Below are positions 43,064 through 48,296 of a stretch of DNA of 48,296 nucleotides, in pieces; position 1 is the stretch's first letter; the number at the start of each line of letters is the position of its first letter. A program made the position numbers and the translations under genes. Under the pieces are notes generated by a model. The model saw nothing but the letters and a program-made list of their open reading frames with translations. It was not told the DNA's origin and searched no databases. The stretch spans positions 1 through 48,296 of the forward strand of contig CAZNFJ010000012.1 in the NCBI GenBank assembly GCA_964572685.1. Reading direction: 5' to 3'. The stretch is from UBA2653 sp964572685. GTDB lineage: Bacteria; Pseudomonadota; Gammaproteobacteria; Legionellales; Legionellaceae.

Positions 43064-44812
43064 ATGAAATTACCTGTGATTGTTGGAATGGGTGGTATCA
43101 ATGCCGCCGGTAGAACCTCTGGTTATCATGCTTATAAACGCATGGTTTATCAAGCTTTATCAAAGGATGTGATGCAAAGCACATGGCAAGACTTGGCGCA
43201 TCGTATGGATATTCAACCCGACCAATATCAAGCCATTTTAGACGGTACCTTGATTCGACAAATTGATTTATTTGATCCGAATCATGTTTATACTCATCAA
43301 GCTGCCCAATTGACAAATGCCTTAACCTTATCCAGCGACGAGGTATTGAAGGCAGGTGAAACGATTTATTTAGAAAAATATGGTGTCATGGCTGTGCAAA
43401 GTGCAGGTATGTTACCCAAAGGCTTTGATCCTTCTAAACTTTATCATTCTCATCATCATCCAAGAGGTTTGATATTAACTGTTTATGGAATGTCTGATGC
43501 ATTATCTTCGATGGGGATATCCTGGGAGACCGTTTTAACAAAAATCAAACCTGATCAAGTGTCTGTTTATGCAGGTAGCGCTTTGGCGCAAATTGATGAA
43601 CATTCTTTGGCAGGATTGGTCTCACAACCACTGAAGGGTAAACGTGTCAACTCCAAGATGATGCCTTTGTCCCTGGCGGAAATGCCAGCTGATTTTGTGA
43701 ATAGTTACATTTTAAATAGTGTCGGCACCACCGGTCATAATATGGGGGCTTGTGCGACTTTTTTATATAATTTACGACAAGCGATTCGTGATATTCAGCA
43801 CGGCCATGCCAAAGTTGCCATTGTTGGTAGTGCAGAAGCCCCGGTTAATCCAGATATCATCGAAGGTTTTCGGGCCATGAGTGCATTGGCAACTGATGAA
43901 GACCTTTGTCAATTAGATGGTGTGCAAAAGCCTAACCATCGACGTGCCTGTCGACCGTTTTCTACCAATGCTGGTTTTGTTATTGCCGAGTCCTCGCAAT
44001 TTGCCATTTTAATGGCTGATGATTTGGCGCTAGAGTTGGGTGCACCTATTTTAGGTGCGGTAGGGGATGTATTTGTAAATGCCGATGGAAACAAAAAATC
44101 AATTGCAAGTCCGGGTATCGGTAATTATGTGACCATGGCCAAGGCTTGTGGTTTAGCAAAAGCCATATTGGGACAAGAGGGGATGACGCAGACATATGTT
44201 CATGCTCATGGTACAGGTACCCCTCAAAATCGTGTGACTGAAAGCCATATTTTAAGTGAAGTGGCTAAAACCTTCGGCATACAAAATTGGCGGGTCTGTG
44301 CGATTAAATCATATATTGGGCACTCCATCGGTGTTGCTGCTGGCGATCAATTAGCCGCAGCAATAGGAGCCTGGCAATATGGAGTCTTGCCAGGTATTCA
44401 AACCATAGATCATATTGCTCCAGATGTTTATCAAGATCATCTTCAATTTCTCATGCAACATGAAATTTTGAATCATCCAAAAGAAATGAAAGGCTGTATC
44501 ATTAATTCTAAAGGATTCGGTGGAAATAATGCTTCTGCTTTCATTATGTCACCGCATCATACTTTAGAGATGTTAAATGCAAGACATGGAAAAGAGGTGA
44601 TGAGTGACTATCAGAAAAAAGTTGAACCTGTGATGCAAACCATACGTCAAAATGATGAAATGCGTTGTCAGGGTGAAGAGCCTGTGGTTTATCATTTTGG
44701 CGATAGTATGTTGGGTATGGATGATGTTAGTATCACAACCCAAAATATTCAGTTTAAAAATATGCTGCATGAAATTGATTTGCCCTTGAAAAATCCTTAT
44801 GAGAACCAATAA
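43064..44812 (+). CDS. Large beta-ketoacyl synthase
   Basis: This 582-residue protein is a condensing enzyme of the KAS I/II fold. The active-site Cys is in TGHNMGACATFL, the two catalytic His are in VHAHGTGTPQNRVTE and IKSYIGHSIGVAAGDQ, and INSKGFGGNNASA provides the C-terminal GFGG loop. FabB and FabF are about 400-415 residues; here there are about 150 extra, mainly before the first strand pair and as a C-terminal tail. That size matches longer FabB-like paralogues seen in Legionella and some marine bacteria. It probably elongates or condenses acyl chains in a specialised pathway; its own acyl carrier protein is not nearby. Confidence 0.88.
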   Translation: MKLPVIVGMGGINAAGRTSGYHAYKRMVYQALSKDVMQSTWQDLAHRMDIQPDQYQAILDGTLIRQIDLFDPNHVYTHQAAQLTNALTLSSDEVLKAGETIYLEKYGVMAVQSAGMLPKGFDPSKLYHSHHHPRGLILTVYGMSDALSSMGISWETVLTKIKPDQVSVYAGSALAQIDEHSLAGLVSQPLKGKRVNSKMMPLSLAEMPADFVNSYILNSVGTTGHNMGACATFLYNLRQAIRDIQHGHAKVAIVGSAEAPVNPDIIEGFRAMSALATDEDLCQLDGVQKPNHRRACRPFSTNAGFVIAESSQFAILMADDLALELGAPILGAVGDVFVNADGNKKSIASPGIGNYVTMAKACGLAKAILGQEGMTQTYVHAHGTGTPQNRVTESHILSEVAKTFGIQNWRVCAIKSYIGHSIGVAAGDQLAAAIGAWQYGVLPGIQTIDHIAPDVYQDHLQFLMQHEILNHPKEMKGCIINSKGFGGNNASAFIMSPHHTLEMLNARHGKEVMSDYQKKVEPVMQTIRQNDEMRCQGEEPVVYHFGDSMLGMDDVSITTQNIQFKNMLHEIDLPLKNPYENQ

Positions 44813-44837
44813 AAGCTCATGAAAGGTCAGCTTTTTT
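44811..44837 (+). terminator. Probable intrinsic terminator after the ketoacyl synthase
   Basis: AAAAGCT pairs with AGCTTTT around an 11-base loop and is followed by further T residues. The stem is short and AT-rich, so it is moderate in strength. Confidence 0.55.
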
Positions 44838-44845
44838 TATTCTAA

Positions 44846-45154
44846 ATGTCTAAATCAGCGTTTAATTTAACAAACCACGCTCAAGACTATCAGCAAGCAT
44901 CGGATATCATGCAAACGCAATCATTGACGATGACGGTGTCTATTCCAAGAATTTTTTCATGAACACCTACCTATGAAACCATGCAGGATTTTCTTTTAAT
45001 ACAATTAACAGAGTATGCTGATATTGTTCGACATATTGAGGATGTTTATCTAAAACATGTTTATCTAAATAAATTGGTGAATTTGGCTGAATATTTAAAA
45101 ATTCAAATAGATGAAAATGAATTCACCTCAATTGGTCAAATCAAATTGAGGTGA
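44846..45154 (+). pseudogene. Small gene with an in-frame stop
   Basis: A frame of 102 codons starts MSKSAFNLTNHAQDYQQASD and continues after a TGA at codon 39 (44960-44962) as TPTYETMQDFLLIQLTEYAD and on to a TGA at 45152-45154. Both halves look like ordinary helical coding sequence with consistent codon use, which suggests one point mutation or sequencing error. A restart at ATG 44981 would give 57 residues. No ribosome-binding site is seen before 44846. The family is not recognised. Its end overlaps a perfect 15-bp inverted repeat. Confidence 0.45.
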
Positions 45155-45158
45155 ATTC
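45119..45158. repeat. Perfect 15-bp inverted repeat
   Basis: GAATTCACCTCAATT (45119-45133) and its exact reverse complement (45144-45158) enclose a 10-base loop. No T run follows on either strand, so it is a weak terminator candidate. It may be a protein-binding site or end two converging transcripts. Confidence 0.8.
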
Positions 45159-45179
45159 TCAATAACTAAATATTTTGTG

Positions 45180-45205
45180 CCTCCATTCTTTATAACGAAT
45201 GGAGG
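45180..45205 (-). terminator. Hairpin at the end of the large effector-like gene
   Basis: CCTCCATTC pairs with GAATGGAGG (9 bp) around an 8-base loop and overlaps the last codons and stop of the minus-strand gene ending at 45190. A clear T run is lacking. Confidence 0.45.
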
Positions 45206-47865
45206 TTCTCATTGTATTCATTTAACTTTCTTTCAAAATCGACAAGTTTTTCAGATGAATCGCTTGGCTTTTGATGAAAAAAAGTTCCTACAAATCCATG
45301 TTTTGCATAAGTGCTGACTAAAACAGCAGGGATGATGGTGATAAGAGCCAATACACCTAATAATTGTTTGATAATGGGATTGAGTTGCCCCCAAAATTGA
45401 CGATGCTTGGCAAATTCAATTTTAGCCTCGCAAATAGCTGCTTGACAGTTATTTTGAAAAACAGTCAATGCTTCTTGAGTTGGCATTTTCAGCGTGCTAA
45501 ATAAATACTTTTCTTCTTGTTCTAAAGTTAATATTAGTTTTTCAGCAGCACGAGAAACATTAATATAAGACTTGTCTATTGATTTTGCAGTTAATTCATC
45601 CGTTTTGATTTTTAATTGACTGAAAATTTCATTAAAGCGTTCATGAGCTTTGGAAAGCTGATGTCGATGAGCCATGCTTAACTCATCTGAATTTGATGAA
45701 GTAGTATGCTCGACTTTACCTATTAAGGCTTTCCAGTCATTTCTGTTATTGACAATAACGCTTTTGGTATTGGCTTCATATACGACCTCAAAAGGAGGAG
45801 CCTGGAAATAAATGGGGAGTTTCAAGTTTATTTCTTTCAAATATGTGCGTATGGTATTGAGTAGCATGACATCCACCAACTCCATATCCATTTGACTGCA
45901 ATTCGTCCTTAAACGTTGATTTGAAGCATAAAATAAGCTCATCACATGACTGACAAAGAAATATAATTGTCTAAATGCATTTATTTTTTCTCGAGGTAGG
46001 TCGGAAAAAATGGAAGTGATATTCGAATTTTTTACAGTACTATAATAAGGTTTGAGCAAAATAAAATAGATGTTTTTTTGGATATCAGAATGGAGTTCTG
46101 ATTCTTTGAGGGTTTGTGATAGGTACATCTTTTCAAGCTTTTGCTTTTGAAAGGATTGATAGAGAGCTTGTGTTTGTAGGTACAGTGGACATTCGGCGAC
46201 TGATAAGGCTATCAATTTGTCTTTTTCATTTGAGCTTAGATATTGAAATTGTTTGATAATGATAGGACGGTTGTCTGGTTGTCTTTCACGATATCCTAGA
46301 TTTAAATTGAGATGATGATATTGAGCATAGGTTTGAATATATGATTTCAAAACCTTCATTTTTTGTTCTAAAGATTCATGCATTATTTCATCAATTTTGT
46401 CTCGATTAAAATATCTATGTTCTTGGTATCTAAAATTTATACGGATTATTTTACTTTTGATCTCCGTCTCATGATCTTTGATTTCTCTTACAAAGCTACC
46501 GGCTTTACATAAATTAGCATGGCAAGCATCTTTGTTATCTTTGGTTCTGCTTCTTGGAGCGTAGTCTTGATGATAAAATGACTCCCAAAAATGGCTGACG
46601 GCATTCTCTAAGGCTGATATTGAATGGCTGATAACTGTGAATAGGGTTTCTTGCATGAATTTTTGAATTTGAGGTGATTCATAGGCCCATGAATCACCAT
46701 AATGGTGATAAACTGGTACATGGATGAGAATGTTTTCACGAACATAATAAACCATAAGAAGGCATCTATAGATTTGAGCGATGTCAAACATGTATTTTTC
46801 AGCAATTCCTCTATCTTTTTGTTCTATAGCCCAAAGACCAAAAGCATTCATATCTTTTATTTGGGAAAAGTTAGTTGAAAGATATTCTGATATGGATTGA
46901 ATATTGATTTTTTGGGTATTAATAAAGTCTGAAGATTCAATACCTGCCAATGTTAATGTTTCCTTCAACCAGGCTCCTAAAAGTGTTTTCGTTATTTTTT
47001 TAAGTTCAGGATCTGCTTTTATATGGGGGTGAGCTTGATGATGTTTTAAAAGGTGAATAATATTCATGCCGTTATAATATGTTGTACGATGATGCGATGC
47101 ATCTGCTATTAAAAAATATTGTAAATTAAAAACATCTTTCGCCATATTGATAATGGATAAATTAATATTTTTTATACTTTCATTAAAACTTATCGCTTGA
47201 AGGTGTTTTTGAACATGCATTTGCATTGTTTTAAGTTCTTCGATGATAATTTTTAATAATTTTTTTGCACTATTTGGGCTATTTTCATCATTTCGATAAA
47301 ATAAAATATTACTTTTTACTATGTGACAATACTCTATCCATTGGTTAATTAGTCTGAGTGTATCAACACTTTTGATGTCATAGCGAGGTAAAGTAACACT
47401 GAGCCATATGGCCAGATCACCAAAAAACATGACTTCAAAGCTGTCATTTCGATATACATCCCACTTGATAAGGGCGGTATTGAGTTGACGTAATAATTTA
47501 AAAAATTTTTCAATGATTTCGAGCATACCTAAAATTGCATTTTTTAGGGGGTAATTACTGCCTTCGAGCCATTGCATGTCACATTTGAGGCGCCCGATAC
47601 TGTTATATTCAATTTTAATTTTTGGACAACCACGTTCATTTAATATCCATGGATTTGGGATTTCATATTTTTCTGATAAGTTTCGTCTTAAAATACAAAG
47701 ATCGTCATAACTCTTTTTCTCTTTTTTATCTTTGATAATGGGTTGACTGTTTATTTGTTCTTCTTCTAAAAGATAGTGATATACCGTTCTCTCTGCAGCG
47801 GTTATTAAATCAGCGTGCTCAGAAGGTGCTGGGAGTGGAGGTAATGTTGATGCTGCATTTTGCAT
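45190..47865 (-). CDS. Large effector-like helical protein with a membrane anchor near the C-terminus
   Basis: I cannot assign this 891-residue protein to a family with confidence. It is almost entirely helical, with many Lys, Glu, Gln and His residues and no signal peptide. Near the C-terminus, at about 845-870, LLGVLALITIIPAVLVSTYA forms one hydrophobic segment followed by KHGFVGTFF and a short charged tail. That ending, a membrane segment followed by an xGYxxTFF-like motif, is reminiscent of many large Legionella proteins, some of them Dot/Icm substrates. The ATG at 47865 has AAGGAATC at good spacing; an ATG at 47892 does not. It lies 50 bases after the gene at the window edge. Confidence 0.7.
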   Translation of the reverse strand: MQNAASTLPPLPAPSEHADLITAAERTVYHYLLEEEQINSQPIIKDKKEKKSYDDLCILRRNLSEKYEIPNPWILNERGCPKIKIEYNSIGRLKCDMQWLEGSNYPLKNAILGMLEIIEKFFKLLRQLNTALIKWDVYRNDSFEVMFFGDLAIWLSVTLPRYDIKSVDTLRLINQWIEYCHIVKSNILFYRNDENSPNSAKKLLKIIIEELKTMQMHVQKHLQAISFNESIKNINLSIINMAKDVFNLQYFLIADASHHRTTYYNGMNIIHLLKHHQAHPHIKADPELKKITKTLLGAWLKETLTLAGIESSDFINTQKINIQSISEYLSTNFSQIKDMNAFGLWAIEQKDRGIAEKYMFDIAQIYRCLLMVYYVRENILIHVPVYHHYGDSWAYESPQIQKFMQETLFTVISHSISALENAVSHFWESFYHQDYAPRSRTKDNKDACHANLCKAGSFVREIKDHETEIKSKIIRINFRYQEHRYFNRDKIDEIMHESLEQKMKVLKSYIQTYAQYHHLNLNLGYRERQPDNRPIIIKQFQYLSSNEKDKLIALSVAECPLYLQTQALYQSFQKQKLEKMYLSQTLKESELHSDIQKNIYFILLKPYYSTVKNSNITSIFSDLPREKINAFRQLYFFVSHVMSLFYASNQRLRTNCSQMDMELVDVMLLNTIRTYLKEINLKLPIYFQAPPFEVVYEANTKSVIVNNRNDWKALIGKVEHTTSSNSDELSMAHRHQLSKAHERFNEIFSQLKIKTDELTAKSIDKSYINVSRAAEKLILTLEQEEKYLFSTLKMPTQEALTVFQNNCQAAICEAKIEFAKHRQFWGQLNPIIKQLLGVLALITIIPAVLVSTYAKHGFVGTFFHQKPSDSSEKLVDFERKLNEYNENLHSL

Positions 47866-47917
47866 GTGATTCCTTAAATTAATTTCTATCAAAATGTTTT
47901 ATATGGCTTTCTTCATA

Positions 47918-48296
47918 TTACATACCATTTCCATGTTTCAGCTGTTTTTGATCCATACCAGATTGTTTATTCGTTTTTTTAGGATGAAACATTGAAACGG
48001 ATTTGGGATGTTTAAGGGCCGTTAGAATTTTCACTTTACGAATAGGGAATAGGATAGGGCGATGTTGGTTTTTCTCTTTCTGTTGATCAAGTATCGCCTT
48101 AGTTGCCTTTTGGTACATCTCGATAAGTTCCCGACCTTCAGCCTGTAATTTATCACTACTCGCAATATAATTTTTCATTTGCGTATTTAATTTGATTTGA
48201 CTAGCAATATGATTTTGCATTTGCGTATTTACATCAGTAGTGTTGGCGATGTAACGGTCAGCGTTGGCGATGTAACGGTCAGCGTTCTCTTGATAT
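47918..48296 (-). CDS. Partial repeat-containing helical protein running off the right edge
   Basis: The frame is open to the window end, so the true start lies beyond 48296; an internal ATG at 48220 is unlikely to be the start. At least 125 residues are visible. The first part is repetitive (ADRYIANADRYIAN, then DVNTQMQNHIASQIKLNTQM and KNYIASSDKL), with units based on YIAN/HIAS that would form a long helix or coiled coil. The C-terminal half is basic (RPILFPIRKVKILTALKHPK). It has the same orientation as the effector-like gene that follows. No family is recognised. Confidence 0.6.
   Translation of the reverse strand, partial: YQENADRYIANADRYIANTTDVNTQMQNHIASQIKLNTQMKNYIASSDKLQAEGRELIEMYQKATKAILDQQKEKNQHRPILFPIRKVKILTALKHPKSVSMFHPKKTNKQSGMDQKQLKHGNGM
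48235..48285. repeat. 21-bp in-frame tandem repeat at the window edge
   Basis: GTTGGCGATGTAACGGTCAGC appears at 48243-48263 and the same 21 bases at 48264-48284. On the minus strand they encode ADRYIAN. The array may continue beyond the window. Confidence 0.8.

Noticed and set aside
43909..44094. Minus-strand open frames inside the ketoacyl synthase and other genes
   Set aside because: They are antisense shadows of well-recognised genes, without ribosome-binding sites or recognisable products.
45119..45158. Inverted repeat as a transposon end or phage attachment site
   Set aside because: No transposase, integrase or tRNA is next to it, and no direct repeats flank it.

Overview
The window looks like a chromosomal segment of a low-GC gammaproteobacterium, most likely an intracellular or host-associated member of the Legionellales. 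This rests on gammaproteobacterial housekeeping genes in a familiar order (ndk, rlmN, a rodZ-like gene, hisS, yfgM-like, bamB, der) and on several large, AT-rich, coiled-coil or membrane-tailed proteins of the kind seen as candidate secreted effectors in that order. The taxonomy is inference; there is no rRNA or tRNA gene here to settle it.

Layout. 1-1760 is an insertion-sequence graveyard. An IS481-type element with 9-bp target duplications sits inside an already decayed DDE transposase, next to a scrap of an IS6-type transposase. 1757-6824 holds a small holin-like membrane protein, rnhB, a pgi-rmlA operon and a fadD-like acyl-CoA ligase. 7012-8453 is a minC-lpxH operon behind a duplicated promoter region. 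8457-10722 is a pair of unrecognised paralogues, followed by miaE (convergent) and an unknown gene. 12202-18934 is the conserved cluster ndk-rlmN-rodZ-hisS-yfgM-bamB-der; nothing lies between rlmN and rodZ or between rodZ and hisS, where related bacteria usually carry pilW/pilF and ispG. 18935-20128 has a structured intergenic element, two or three very small exported proteins and a small membrane protein. 20110-23971 is a tightly packed minus-strand set: two outer-membrane barrels, rpe and a lytic transglycosylase. Then come a small exported protein, nadE, an SNF2 helicase, an unknown membrane protein, an M13 metalloprotease and a cold-shock gene with a structured leader.

32769-40979 is the most unusual part. 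It contains an unknown protein with a membrane tail, a very large minus-strand gene interrupted by a 100-N assembly gap, and an unknown 185-residue protein. The large gene appears to encode, in order, a leucine-rich N-terminal half, a Ser-Glu/Ser-Asp hexanucleotide repeat tract, a transglutaminase-like domain with a visible Cys-His-Asp triad, a long unassigned middle and two C-terminal AAA+ ATPase modules. Whether it is one protein of more than 2,100 residues depends on the unsequenced repeat.

The right end has hemF, then divergently dusA and a large beta-ketoacyl synthase, a small gene with an in-frame stop, an 891-residue effector-like protein with a membrane anchor near its C-terminus, and a repeat-containing protein that runs off the window.
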